Origin: a virus
Virus record (IMG/VR): IMGVR_UViG_3300007649_000012
Coordinates: 1 to 33,096 of that record
Strand: one strand, 5' to 3'
Length of the DNA: 33,096 bases
Part shown: in pieces, positions 23,590 to 29,984 of the stretch
Numbering within the stretch: position 1 is the first letter of the stretch
Layout: each line of letters opens with the position of its first letter
Position numbers and translations under genes: made by a program
The notes under the pieces: model-generated
Seen by the model: the letters and a program-made list of their open reading frames with translations, nothing else
The model's database searches: none
What the model was told of the DNA's origin: nothing

Positions 23590-24122
23590 TGGGTTTATTC
23601 GGTCCTAGCGCTGCTGAACGCGCGCAGTCTTCCGTTAATACTGCCCTTGGTATTCAGAAAAAAACCATCAAGGCGCTTCGACGTCAGAATAAAAAACTTA
23701 GGCAGCGAGGCAATAGGCAGCAGGAGACTATTAGTAGTCTCGCCCCTATGGGTTCGCGTGAAGCTACTACACAGCTTTCGCAGGATTTTTACAAAGCACT
23801 GGGAAACATCGGTACGCAATACAGCCGGCAACTCTCTCAGTTTGATCCCAATCTCTTAGCTTCTCAGTCGTCTAAGCGATTTGCCGGGATGCTATCTGCG
23901 AGTATGAACGATTATACGAATCGTCTAAATCAAGCAAATCAAGCAGGCAGTGCTCGCTTATACGCAGCTTTATCCGCACCTATTACACAGTTCCGTCAGA
24001 TTTCCGAAGATCCGGCTTTCAATAATCTGCTGAATCAAACCTTCATGACTTACGCCGCCAATCCCCCCACTGTGACGAGCGACGTGGAGTCCATGAAGCC
24101 TCTGTACACATACAATGTCTGA
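23589..24122 (+). CDS. helical virion-associated hypothetical protein
   Basis: The ATG overlaps the previous stop (TAATG), so it is coupled to the transglycosylase. The 177 residues begin [20 protein letters not shown] and are helical with a basic coiled segment (KKTIKALRRQNKKLRQRGNR, QQETISSLAPMGSREATTQL). They continue SSKRFAGMLSASMNDYTNRL and end MKPLYTYNV. The composition (Gln, Asn, Ala, Ser; no loops) is like internal or tail-associated phage proteins. Coupling to the transglycosylase suggests a partner in the same ejected complex; the family is unknown. Confidence 0.6.
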   Translation: MGLFGPSAAERAQSSVNTALGIQKKTIKALRRQNKKLRQRGNRQQETISSLAPMGSREATTQLSQDFYKALGNIGTQYSRQLSQFDPNLLASQSSKRFAGMLSASMNDYTNRLNQANQAGSARLYAALSAPITQFRQISEDPAFNNLLNQTFMTYAANPPTVTSDVESMKPLYTYNV

Positions 24123-24420
24123 GGAAATTCGGCCTTCGGCTCATGAGCGAAAAGTAGGTTTCCACGGGGAAGCTCCTTTCGCTAAACATGACTATCGATA
24201 CCGCAGTCGTGATGTTATTCGGATGGCCGGAAAGGTTTGGAGTGAGGGGCCTGCGGAAAGGCGTCGTCGTTTAGAACGGGAAAGGCTCTCCGGCAAATCT
24301 AAGTCTGTGCCAGTCGGTTTAGGTTTCGCGGATCGGGATTCCTACGGCCCTAATGACAGCTTCGAGACAACCCGCTTTCTCAGTAATATACGCGCCCCAG
24401 AGGACTATAAAAGTCTATAA
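24115..24420 (+). CDS. small charged hypothetical protein
   Basis: ATG 24115 overlaps the preceding stop by eight bases. The 101 residues are strongly charged (SEEIRPSAHERKVGFHGEAP, RMAGKVWSEGPAERRRRLER, SFETTRFLSNIRAPEDYKSL) with no membrane or signal segment. It converges on the methylase-like gene, with 41 nt of overlap between the two 3' ends. No homologue was recognised. The tight coupling upstream suggests it belongs to the transglycosylase transcript. Confidence 0.55.
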   Translation: MSEEIRPSAHERKVGFHGEAPFAKHDYRYRSRDVIRMAGKVWSEGPAERRRRLERERLSGKSKSVPVGLGFADRDSYGPNDSFETTRFLSNIRAPEDYKSL

Positions 24421-24958
24421 AGTCTTTAATTCTCTTATCAGGGTAGTCTGAGACTGGCATATATAAAATAAATCCGTAGCATCTTGTGTTGGAAATTTTA
24501 GGTAAATCCGGCGTATCTAAGTGAAGAGCGGGTTTTTCTCTAAGAACGCAGAGGGGTAAGTCCAGTCCGATTTTCTGCGTGGTTATTAAGGCTACCTCCG
24601 TAGAGGTTAGAAAAATGATCGCTTCTTCAAATGTGTTCCGTAGATACTGTCGGTAACACTCCTCTAACCACACACGTTGAGCTGATTTAACAAACCGTTT
24701 TTTGCGGCGAAAAACGCTAGTGTCCGGAGGTTGTTCCTCGTAAGTCAGACGATCCCTCGGGGGGTAGAGATAGATATTTTTGGCTTTCCATGTCTGCTTT
24801 AGACCGTTATCTTCGGCGGTGAAGTAACGATCAGCATTCACCAGAGTATTCGCTGACTTACTCGAAGCCGGATCAAGATCTATACGGCCGCCGAAAAAGG
24901 CCGAAGTTGTGCCTACGATTTCCGGCGGAGAAACAAAATCAGTCTCGACTTGCGGCAT
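24380..24958 (-). CDS. phage Dam-type DNA N6-adenine methyltransferase, altered catalytic motif
   Basis: This 192-residue protein starts MPQVETDFVSPPEIVGTTSA and contains FFGGRIDLDPASSKSANTLV, ADRYFTAEDNGLKQTWKAKN and IYLYPPRDRL. The IDLDPAS, RYFT.EDNGL..W and following PP motif define the phage Dam (PF05869-type) N6-adenine methylase family. The catalytic tetrapeptide usually reads DPPY or NPPY; here it is YPPR at 65-68, with the first and last residues both changed, so activity is doubtful. Its start overlaps the upstream minus-strand gene by 20 nt. If active it would methylate adenine in phage DNA to avoid restriction; otherwise it may be a DNA-binding relic. Confidence 0.8.
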   Translation of the reverse strand: MPQVETDFVSPPEIVGTTSAFFGGRIDLDPASSKSANTLVNADRYFTAEDNGLKQTWKAKNIYLYPPRDRLTYEEQPPDTSVFRRKKRFVKSAQRVWLEECYRQYLRNTFEEAIIFLTSTEVALITTQKIGLDLPLCVLREKPALHLDTPDLPKISNTRCYGFILYMPVSDYPDKRIKDFIDFYSPLGRVYY

Positions 24959-25361
24959 CGGCTATTCCGTCTATTCGAGAGCTAGCTTCTTCCAAGTCAA
25001 TCACGTGGGCACTGAGTCCCTGATTCGACGCCAGCAAAACCAAAGCTTTGTCTTCTTTAGCTCCTACTTTTTGAACCAGTTCAATGGTCTTAGCTAGAAA
25101 CGCAGCTGTTTCGCTGTCGCAAATCTCCTCCGCCAGAGCCATATCCGTTTTTAGGTCGGCTACGCTCATGTAGATGCTTTTATCCGGTTTGCTCGGGTTA
25201 AAGCACAGCGCGCCGGCTCCCGAAGCTTTTTTAAATTCTTGATACAGGGTCACAATATCGCCTGCAATCATTTTTGCCGCATTTAAACCTATACGGTTTT
25301 TAACTTCGGATTTACCGAACAGATTTTTAGCGAGCGTGTCGAGTTCTTTAGAGTTAGTCAT
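24939..25361 (-). CDS. hypothetical protein in the minus-strand operon
   Basis: The likely start is the ATG at 25361, which overlaps the stop of the upstream gene by eight bases; the frame is open further, but that part runs through the coding frame of the neighbour. The 140 residues read MTNSKELDTLAKNLFGKSEV, then KNRIGLNAAKMIAGDIVTLY, KPDKSIYMSVADLKTDMALA and KALVLLASNQGLSAHVIDLE. It is alpha-rich and soluble, without known motifs. It overlaps the methylase gene by 20 nt. Function is unknown; co-translation with a DNA methylase-like and regulator-like proteins hints at DNA-related activity only by association. Confidence 0.6.
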   Translation of the reverse strand: MTNSKELDTLAKNLFGKSEVKNRIGLNAAKMIAGDIVTLYQEFKKASGAGALCFNPSKPDKSIYMSVADLKTDMALAEEICDSETAAFLAKTIELVQKVGAKEDKALVLLASNQGLSAHVIDLEEASSRIDGIADAASRD

Positions 25362-25689
25362 TTTGATAGTTGGTGAAGTTTTGCCACGCGGATTCCAAGA
25401 CTTTAGTCGCATCAAAGAGGAATGCGGAGGTATTGGTTTCCGTCGGATCAAGTTTGCAGTAATGAACGCCTTCAACCAGACCAGCAGTACCGCCGCTCGC
25501 AATGCCAGTATGAATAAGTTTATCGATAACCACAGGAGCGACGTTGAGCCTTGAAGCAACAGCTTTCTTACTAACAAACGCCGTGGTGACCTTGCTCGCT
25601 TTTGCATTTGAGATGATTTGAAGACTGGTGTCGATGTTGGTGAGAACTTCTATGAGCTTTTTAAAATCCTTTGTGATGTCAGAAGTCAT
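25354..25689 (-). CDS. hypothetical protein with an HTH-like segment
   Basis: The 111 residues begin MTSDITKDFKKLIEVLTNID and contain SLQIISNAKASKVTTAFVSK, then VSKKAVASRLNVAPVVIDKL followed by IHTGIASG. The latter has the look of a helix-turn-helix (Lys-Ala-Val-Ala..LNV....I..LI..G). The rest reads GLVEGVHYCKLDPTETNTSA and FLFDATKVLESAWQNF. It may be a DNA-binding regulator; no family is certain. It lacks an evident ribosome site; the ATG at 25689 comes 12 nt after the foldable leader, so translation could depend on that structure. It overlaps the next gene by eight bases. Confidence 0.6.
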   Translation of the reverse strand: MTSDITKDFKKLIEVLTNIDTSLQIISNAKASKVTTAFVSKKAVASRLNVAPVVIDKLIHTGIASGGTAGLVEGVHYCKLDPTETNTSAFLFDATKVLESAWQNFTNYQND

Positions 25690-25700
25690 ATGGAATAGTA

Positions 25701-25783
25701 GGGAGGCCGCCCCATCACCGGGCGCCCGGCAATGCGGTTCGTTTACAAGTCGTAGGAAACGACAAAAACTACGACTACCTCCC
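25701..25783 (-). ncRNA. candidate structured RNA / cis-regulatory leader
   Basis: This 83-nt stretch folds as a nested multi-stem. GGGAGG (25701-25706) pairs with CCTCCC (25778-25783) to close it. AGTCGTAG (25748-25755) pairs perfectly with CTACGACT (25769-25776) over a 13-nt loop. The palindrome CCGGGCGCCCGG (25718-25729) extends outward. The extension has C-A mismatches as plus RNA but G-U wobbles as minus RNA, so the minus-strand transcript is the better folder. It lies in the only gap of the operon, just 5' of the ATG at 25689. A further stem, CTGCGT/ACGCAG, lies at 25790-25819. Identity unknown. Confidence 0.4.
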
Positions 25784-25829
25784 AGGATACTGCGTAAGGG
25801 CCGTTCTTACCAGACGCAGCAAGCTGAGT

Positions 25830-26255
25830 CTAGGGAAGTCTCTCCCATTCTGCATTAGATACATCTTCTATAAACTTTAATTTGTTGTTAAACCCGCTCT
25901 TGACTTTTTGTCGAATGTCCGATGCTTCGAAACGGGATCTGTGGTGATAAGGATTAACACACCCAATCGTGCCGCATGTTCTTTTTAGAGTGTTATTACC
26001 GATATCAGCTTTGAAGAAAGCATAGTAAACGTTCTCAATCTTTAATCTTTTACCTTCTAATCTCAAGTGCGTAAAAGCTGATTTCCAGCATGTATAAAGA
26101 TCCTGATTTTGTAGAGTTAATTGTGCGAGGACGGCCCGTAATTCAGGTTTGATATCGTCTAAGCACGGAAATACGGGCTCTAGATCAATTTCTTTAAGGC
26201 AGTCTGAGCAAACGGTATCAGTTTTTTTATGTGATTCTCTTTTGATACAGCTCAT
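25830..26255 (-). CDS. HNH-like zinc-binding protein, copy 2
   Basis: The 141 residues have an N-terminal CxxC (TVCSDCLKEI), a helical middle (KPELRAVLAQLTLQNQDLYT, CWKSAFTHLRLEGKRLKI) and a C-terminal module TLKRTCGTIGCVNPYHHRSR. CG..xCVNPYH resembles the zinc part of His-Me finger (I-PpoI/HNH_3-like) nucleases, in which C..xCxNPxH holds the metal. The residue where the catalytic His normally stands just before the first Cys reads KRT, so nuclease activity is doubtful. It shares this layout with the gene at 26895-27554 and is probably its paralogue. Its start overlaps the preceding gene by four bases (ATGA). Confidence 0.65.
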   Translation of the reverse strand: MSCIKRESHKKTDTVCSDCLKEIDLEPVFPCLDDIKPELRAVLAQLTLQNQDLYTCWKSAFTHLRLEGKRLKIENVYYAFFKADIGNNTLKRTCGTIGCVNPYHHRSRFEASDIRQKVKSGFNNKLKFIEDVSNAEWERLP

Positions 26256-26680
26256 AACAAACTTTCAAGCTGCGAAACAAAATCGTCAGGCTCTTCGATC
26301 AGCAGCTCGATCAGCCTTTCTACCGTTTTACGGGTGTCTTTCGCCGAAGTCTCAGTTGATTTACTCTCGTTAAGCATCAACCAGTACTTATGAGCATTTA
26401 AAAGATACAGATGCGTCTGTTTTGCTCGTAAAGCTTGAGTTTTCCAGCGGTCAAACTCAAAACTACTGTTATGCCGACTGCTACCTGTCTTTAATTCCAG
26501 TTCTCTGATCTCAATCTGTAGTTCGATATCCCGGATTGTGTACTCCGTGGACGAAATTTTAGCCTTGCACTCTTCGATAGACTCCGGCTGTTTGTTGTCT
26601 GAGTAGATCCAAGCCGGTAGATTTTCAATAACGTATTTAGTGTCCCAGAGGCTGGGCTTAACGGGCACAGTGACGGTCAT
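26252..26680 (-). CDS. coiled-coil hypothetical protein
   Basis: The 142 residues start MTVTVPVKPSLWDTKYVIEN and contain a long helical segment (ESIEECKAKISSTEYTIRDI, ELQIEIRELELKTGSS, RWKTQALRAKQTHLYLLNAH) with heptad-like hydrophobics, then RKTVERLIELLIEEPDDFVS. It is likely a coiled coil, perhaps an oligomer or a partner for its neighbours. It is joined by ATGA overlaps to the wHTH gene upstream and the HNH-like gene downstream, so all three should be co-translated. I do not recognise it. Confidence 0.65.
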   Translation of the reverse strand: MTVTVPVKPSLWDTKYVIENLPAWIYSDNKQPESIEECKAKISSTEYTIRDIELQIEIRELELKTGSSRHNSSFEFDRWKTQALRAKQTHLYLLNAHKYWLMLNESKSTETSAKDTRKTVERLIELLIEEPDDFVSQLESLL

Positions 26681-27009
26681 AAATCTAAAATCTGCTTAAT
26701 TAGAGTGTTGAAACGGCCGTTGACGCAGTACAGCACGTGGTGTTCAAATGAAGTTTTGATGACCAAATCGTACTTAATAAGCCGATTTAAATCTCGTAAG
26801 ATCTTGAGTTTAGAAGCTCCGAGATTGCCGATTAGGTCTGCTGTAGACAACGGTTGGTCTGATGTTAGCAGACCAATTAAATCTCCGTAGTGCCTCACGC
26901 AAGCACAGATTTTTTTATATTCGTGATCGTTCGAAGCGACAAGTCCCTGTTGTATTTCGATTTCAGGAGCTCCTGGATCGTTTTGTTCCGTATTTTGCGG
27001 GCCACCCAT
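26677..27009 (-). CDS. winged helix-turn-helix regulator
   Basis: The ATG at 27009 has AGAGAGGA about 10 nt upstream, which supports this start. Residues 1-33 (MGGPQNTEQNDPGAPEIEIQ...) are unstructured and co-encoded with the end of the upstream gene. Residues 38-110 form a wHTH: LIGLLTSDQPLSTADLIGNL, GASKLKILRDLNRLIKYDLV and a wing IKTSFEHHVLYCVNG, followed by a helix. This is the arrangement of ArsR/MarR-like regulators, sensing element unknown. It probably controls this operon or an adjacent phage promoter; that is inference. It overlaps the next gene by four bases. Confidence 0.65.
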   Translation of the reverse strand: MGGPQNTEQNDPGAPEIEIQQGLVASNDHEYKKICACVRHYGDLIGLLTSDQPLSTADLIGNLGASKLKILRDLNRLIKYDLVIKTSFEHHVLYCVNGRFNTLIKQILDL

Positions 27010-27554
27010 GTTCTGACGTCCTCTCTCATTTCAGGTGTGACTTTAGTCGCTGGGCTTGCGGCCAGCATCATGTGATACGGATTAACACATTCGGCTTCTC
27101 CGCATGTTGTCAGAATCTTATCGGCATCAGAAAGAGCGACACCGTGGAATTTGGCGTACACAAATCTCCTGGGTCTCATGATCGTCTTATCCGTAGAATC
27201 GACGAGACGGGCAAAGGTACAAGGTAGGAAAATATGCTGATCGGGTGTCAAGGCTAGGCGGTTCTGCTTGAACCACACGGCGACCTTGTCCGATGGGCTG
27301 CGGGCGGCGCGCAGCTCCTCTAAGCAGATCGGACAGGCGTAGACCCCGAGAACGGGATGGGACCGCTCTAGGTCGCTTGTCGCCACGTGGATGGTTTCGT
27401 GGCGGCCGCACTTGCAGTCCAGGCTCGAGACGTCACCGCGCTCGACGACTTGGAATGAGTCCAAGGTGTAAAGCTTTGAGACTGGGCCTTCGGGGGCTTT
27501 GACGGGCGTTTGGACTAGCAAGCCCAGCACTGAGACCAGTATGGGGTTGAACAT
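26895..27554 (-). CDS. HNH-like zinc-binding protein with C-terminal HTH, copy 1
   Basis: From ATG 27554 the product is 219 residues; the frame is open to a GTG at 27596. Cys/His pairs LDCKCGRHETIHV and YACPICLEEL precede FVYAKFHGVALSDADKILTT, and then CGEAECVNPYHMML, the same C..xCVNPYH module as in the gene at 25830. A C-terminal helical part NKTIQELLKSKYNRDLSLRT plus ITNIKKS looks like an HTH. The catalytic His of His-Me finger nucleases is not seen (ILTT precedes the first Cys). It could be a sequence-specific DNA-binding protein derived from a homing-type nuclease. It is the first gene of the minus-strand operon, downstream of an AT-rich gap. Confidence 0.65.
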   Translation of the reverse strand: MFNPILVSVLGLLVQTPVKAPEGPVSKLYTLDSFQVVERGDVSSLDCKCGRHETIHVATSDLERSHPVLGVYACPICLEELRAARSPSDKVAVWFKQNRLALTPDQHIFLPCTFARLVDSTDKTIMRPRRFVYAKFHGVALSDADKILTTCGEAECVNPYHMMLAASPATKVTPEMREDVRTWVARKIRNKTIQELLKSKYNRDLSLRTITNIKKSVLA

Positions 27555-27914
27555 AGAAGTACACCAAGTTGCACGGTGCTCACCCAAGGATAGCACGGTT
27601 AACCCAGACCCTTCTAATTACTTTTTCTCTTAAGAGGGCTACTTAACGCAACTTGCCTGTCGCACTTGAGTCTCGGCTTAGCGGCTTAGTTACGTTATTT
27701 AATTAGGGTGTCGGTCGCATACGCATACTATTACCTAATTTAATTTTAAATATATTTATAAATCTCCGCAGACACGCAATTCACGTTATATCGACCATCC
27801 TAAAAACTTTTTTTCGGTCCATTCGAGCACAGATCCAGCGTGGGTTCCGGTGTTTTCGGTAATTCTTAAGGTTCTCTGTTAATATTTGTGCATAACACAC
27901 CTTAGGTGTTCCCT
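27555..27914. other. AT-rich divergent control region without genes
   Basis: This 360-nt gap separates the minus-strand operon from the plus-strand genes at 27915. It includes a CTCTTAAGAG palindrome near 27628, a repeat pair (TTAGCGGCTTAG near 27680), and a very AT-rich stretch around 27730-27770. No coding frame is convincing. It is a likely two-way promoter region. Confidence 0.5.
27877..27885 (+). promoter_or_regulatory. extended -10 promoter candidate
   Basis: TG at 27877-27878, one base, then TAATAT at 27880-27885 give an extended -10 box. Start would be near 27892, 23 nt before GTG 27915, which has AGGTG (27904-27908) as ribosome site. A -35 box is not clear. Confidence 0.4.
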
Positions 27915-28079
27915 GTGACGACTCTGACTGACCTGCCTTCTCCTGCGAATGAGAGCCCTGATGCCGAATTCTGGGCTGAGTGCCGTCGACGTGCTTTAGA
28001 GTGGAACATACCCGCCTGGCAGCTTGCTGAGGAGGGTTTTCGGCACCCTGCCCTTGACGCGCGCACACGTAGGGGGTAG
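27915..28079 (+). CDS. small hypothetical protein (54 aa)
   Basis: GTG 27915 to TAG 28077-28079 encodes 54 residues: MTTLTDLPSPANESPDAEFW, then AECRRRALEWNIPAWQLAEE and GFRHPALDARTRRG. The AGGTG sequence 6-7 nt upstream and an extended -10 box make it credible. The middle is amphipathic and helical with a short basic tail. No family was recognised; as the first gene of a plus-strand unit next to an HTH regulator it may be an early-expressed small effector. Confidence 0.55.
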   Translation: MTTLTDLPSPANESPDAEFWAECRRRALEWNIPAWQLAEEGFRHPALDARTRRG

Positions 28080-28111
28080 GATTCACATTCACATCAACTT
28101 AAATTTTTAAA

Positions 28112-28474
28112 ATGTCAGAGACCCTGACCGAAGCTCAGCGCGAGTATCGATTCCAACAGCTTTATGAGATGTATATGGAGGGCAAGTCGTATCGGGAACT
28201 TGCCGCCCTCTTTAAAATCAGCGCCGAACGTGTCCGCCAGATTTTACATTCGGGCGTTAATGACACTCAGTTAAAAGAACTGCGTCGCCGAATCGATAAC
28301 CGGTGTATGAACACCTGGCGGGCAAAAGAAGTTTGCAACTTGCTGGATGCCGGCAACAGCTGCCGCAAGGTTTCTGAGATTTTGAATATCTCGATCTCGG
28401 CTGTTAAACGTGTTTCAGCTCGGCATAAGAAAAACGCACCAGTTCGCCTTACACCGGAAGTAAAATCAATTTAA
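28112..28474 (+). CDS. HTH regulator with two sigma-region-4-like helices
   Basis: The 120 residues contain two helix-turn-helix units: QLYEMYMEGKSYRELAALFK with ISAERVRQIL, and EVCNLLDAGNSCRKVSEILN with ISISAVKRVS. The first is close to sigma-70 region 4 and related positive control factors, the second to a simple HTH of the same type. The tail is basic (KKNAPVRLTPEVKSI). It lacks the region-2 part of a sigma factor, so a transcription regulator or an anti-promoter factor is likely. The ribosome site before ATG 28112 is poor. It follows the 54-residue gene by 32 nt. Confidence 0.7.
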   Translation: MSETLTEAQREYRFQQLYEMYMEGKSYRELAALFKISAERVRQILHSGVNDTQLKELRRRIDNRCMNTWRAKEVCNLLDAGNSCRKVSEILNISISAVKRVSARHKKNAPVRLTPEVKSI

Positions 28475-28514
28475 TATCCGATCTTAGTCCTTGCAGGATG
28501 TAGAATCGAGATTA

Positions 28515-28529
28515 GGAGGCTAGATGTAA
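28515..28529 (+). promoter_or_regulatory. strong ribosome site followed by an ATG-TAA start-stop
   Basis: GGAGG at 28515-28519 leads, four bases on, to ATG 28524-28526 immediately followed by TAA. This frame is the same as the fibre gene that starts at ATG 28539, 15 nt later. The arrangement suggests either a mutated second codon or a start-stop control element. Confidence 0.6.
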
Positions 28530-28538
28530 ACTTTCTCG

Positions 28539-29396
28539 ATGACCCTAGCTCCTTGCCCCACTCACGGAAGTACATATCGCGCTCTGCATGAGCATAACTT
28601 CCGCGGCATCGTGGAGGTCATCGAAGACCTTTTCATCACTATTTCTGGAGTCGTGGGAACAACTAGCTACTCCAGGTGCGCCGTAGGATACCCTTGGAAT
28701 TTCGAGGGTATCGTACGTGCGCTGGAAGATCTAAATACTACTATAAGCGGTATCCAGGGCGGCGGAGGCGCTAACATCGTTGCTGGTTCTGGTATCTACA
28801 CCACTACTAGCGGTGACGTCACTCTTATTAACAGCGCTATTGTTGGCGGTTCTGGTGTTTATATCACTTATAGCGGCAGTTACGTAGAGGTTAATGCCAG
28901 CGTTACCAGCGCTTCCGGCATTATCTACACCGCAGGTTCCGGTCTTTATCTCTCTGACGGCGGCACCCGCTTTAATGCGCTGCGTACCGGCGGCGGGGTG
29001 ACGGTATCCGGTAATCCGGCGACGCCTACCGCAAATGGCGACCTTTGGTTTGACACGAATCAGGGGCGACTCTTCGTTTACGCCAGCGGTAACGGCGTAT
29101 CCTCGCCCGCGTGGTATCAGACCAATAGCGAGGCCTTTGTCCTTAAAGGGGAGCTTCCGCCGTCTGGAGCCGGTCTTAACGCGCCTCCTCGGGACGGTGC
29201 CATTTGGTTTAATACGCTTGTCGGAAACCTGTTCGTTTACGACGCTGTGACGTCGGGTTGGTACGAAAGCGGTCCCTCTAGGTCATTTGCTTACGGCTCT
29301 GTCGCGCCTGCCCCCGCTACTGAGGGTGCGGGATGGTACTCAACAGCAGATAATACACTTAAGGTTTGGAACGGCAGCTCCTGGATTATCACTTAG
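28539..29396 (+). CDS. tail fibre / attachment protein
   Basis: The 285 residues start at ATG 28539; the well-placed GGAGG at 28515 instead matches an ATG-TAA just upstream. Two internal near-repeats, HNFRGIVEVIEDLFITISGV (19-38) and WNFEGIVRALEDLNTTISGI (53-72), lie at the N-terminus. A Gly/Ser/Tyr beta tract follows (NIVAGSGIYTTTSGDVTLIN, GLYLSDGGTRFNALRTGGGV). The C-terminus has three copies of a short module of the type GDLWFDTNQGRLFVY...WYQ, also present once in the gene at 20031. Trimeric fibre proteins show such repeats. It should take part in host recognition. Confidence 0.75.
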   Translation: MTLAPCPTHGSTYRALHEHNFRGIVEVIEDLFITISGVVGTTSYSRCAVGYPWNFEGIVRALEDLNTTISGIQGGGGANIVAGSGIYTTTSGDVTLINSAIVGGSGVYITYSGSYVEVNASVTSASGIIYTAGSGLYLSDGGTRFNALRTGGGVTVSGNPATPTANGDLWFDTNQGRLFVYASGNGVSSPAWYQTNSEAFVLKGELPPSGAGLNAPPRDGAIWFNTLVGNLFVYDAVTSGWYESGPSRSFAYGSVAPAPATEGAGWYSTADNTLKVWNGSSWIIT

Positions 29397-29421
29397 ACTC
29401 TGATCGCATTTTTAGCTGCTC

Positions 29422-29550
29422 ATGGCTAAACCTAAAGGCGTCCTGAACAAGATTGAGTCCAAGCCCAAGACCACTTCGATTGGGTGCAGCGTCCTCTCCC
29501 GGCCTAAGCGTCGCGGCAAGAAGCGTTATCGCGGCCAAGGCAAAGGCTAG
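29422..29550 (+). CDS. small basic KTTSIG/RYRGQG protein
   Basis: ATG 29422 to TAG 29548-29550 gives 42 residues: MAKPKGVLNKIESKPKTTSI and then GCSVLSRPKRRGKKRYRGQG with KG at the end. The IE.KPKTTSIG...S.PK.KR...KRYRGQG pattern is a recurrent tiny basic protein in cyanophages and other phages. The charge suggests RNA or DNA contact, but no function is established. It lies between two fibre genes. Confidence 0.75.
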   Translation: MAKPKGVLNKIESKPKTTSIGCSVLSRPKRRGKKRYRGQGKG

Positions 29551-29574
29551 ACTGTAGTTATCGGTGAGGTCGAG

Positions 29575-29964
29575 ATGGCTACGACAAGTTTTAGAGCTGG
29601 CGAATCCATCTCGGCCGGTCAAGCTGTGTATGTAACGGCTTCTGGTTTCTTACACAAAGCCAGCGCAGGCAACTACACACAGGCATCCGTAGCCGGCGTG
29701 GCTATCGATAACGGCGCGTCCGGCTCGCTTGTGCGTGTGCAGTCTGATGCCGTTTATTCCAGTTTTTCTGGTCTGACACCCGGCGATTATCGCTTTTTGT
29801 CTATTTTAACTTCGGGTCAGCTGGTTTCTTACAGCGGCTGGGCGGTTGAACTGAACAGCACAGCACTGTCTGGTGCATTTCTTACTAACGTCGGACGGAG
29901 TACGTCCACGACCAGCGTGGATGTTGAAATCCAACCACCTATTTTTGTTCGTAATCCTGTTTGA
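29575..29964 (+). CDS. small beta-rich structural protein
   Basis: The ATG at 29575 has GAGG upstream. The 129 residues start MATTSFRAGESISAGQAVYV and read TASGFLHKASAGNYTQASVA, GVAIDNGASGSLVRVQSDAV, then YSSFSGLTPGDYRFLSILTS. This is an all-beta, Gly/Ser-rich fold like those of capsid decoration (DUF2190-type) or fibre tip proteins. G-x-AVYV...G.A.....G..V.V is compatible with DUF2190. It lies between fibre-type genes, so a fibre partner is more likely here. No enzyme motif is seen. Confidence 0.6.
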   Translation: MATTSFRAGESISAGQAVYVTASGFLHKASAGNYTQASVAGVAIDNGASGSLVRVQSDAVYSSFSGLTPGDYRFLSILTSGQLVSYSGWAVELNSTALSGAFLTNVGRSTSTTSVDVEIQPPIFVRNPV

Positions 29965-29984
29965 TGTCGGCGGTTTTACCGAAA

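Noticed and set aside
25362-25607. Upstream extension of the 24939-25361 gene
   Set aside because: It lies in the coding frame of the 25354 gene; the ATG at 25361 with an 8-nt overlap is more natural.
25701-25783. A tRNA gene
   Set aside because: The outer and inner stems look cloverleaf-like, but the anticodon loop size, the T-arm sequence and a 3' acceptor pattern do not fit.
25628-25858. 76-residue plus-strand frame across the foldable gap
   Set aside because: It crosses the structured segment and the 5' part of a minus gene, with no protein-like composition.
27781-28092. 103-residue minus-strand frame opposite the 54-residue gene
   Set aside because: No ribosome site and biased composition; the plus-strand gene has a better start and promoter.
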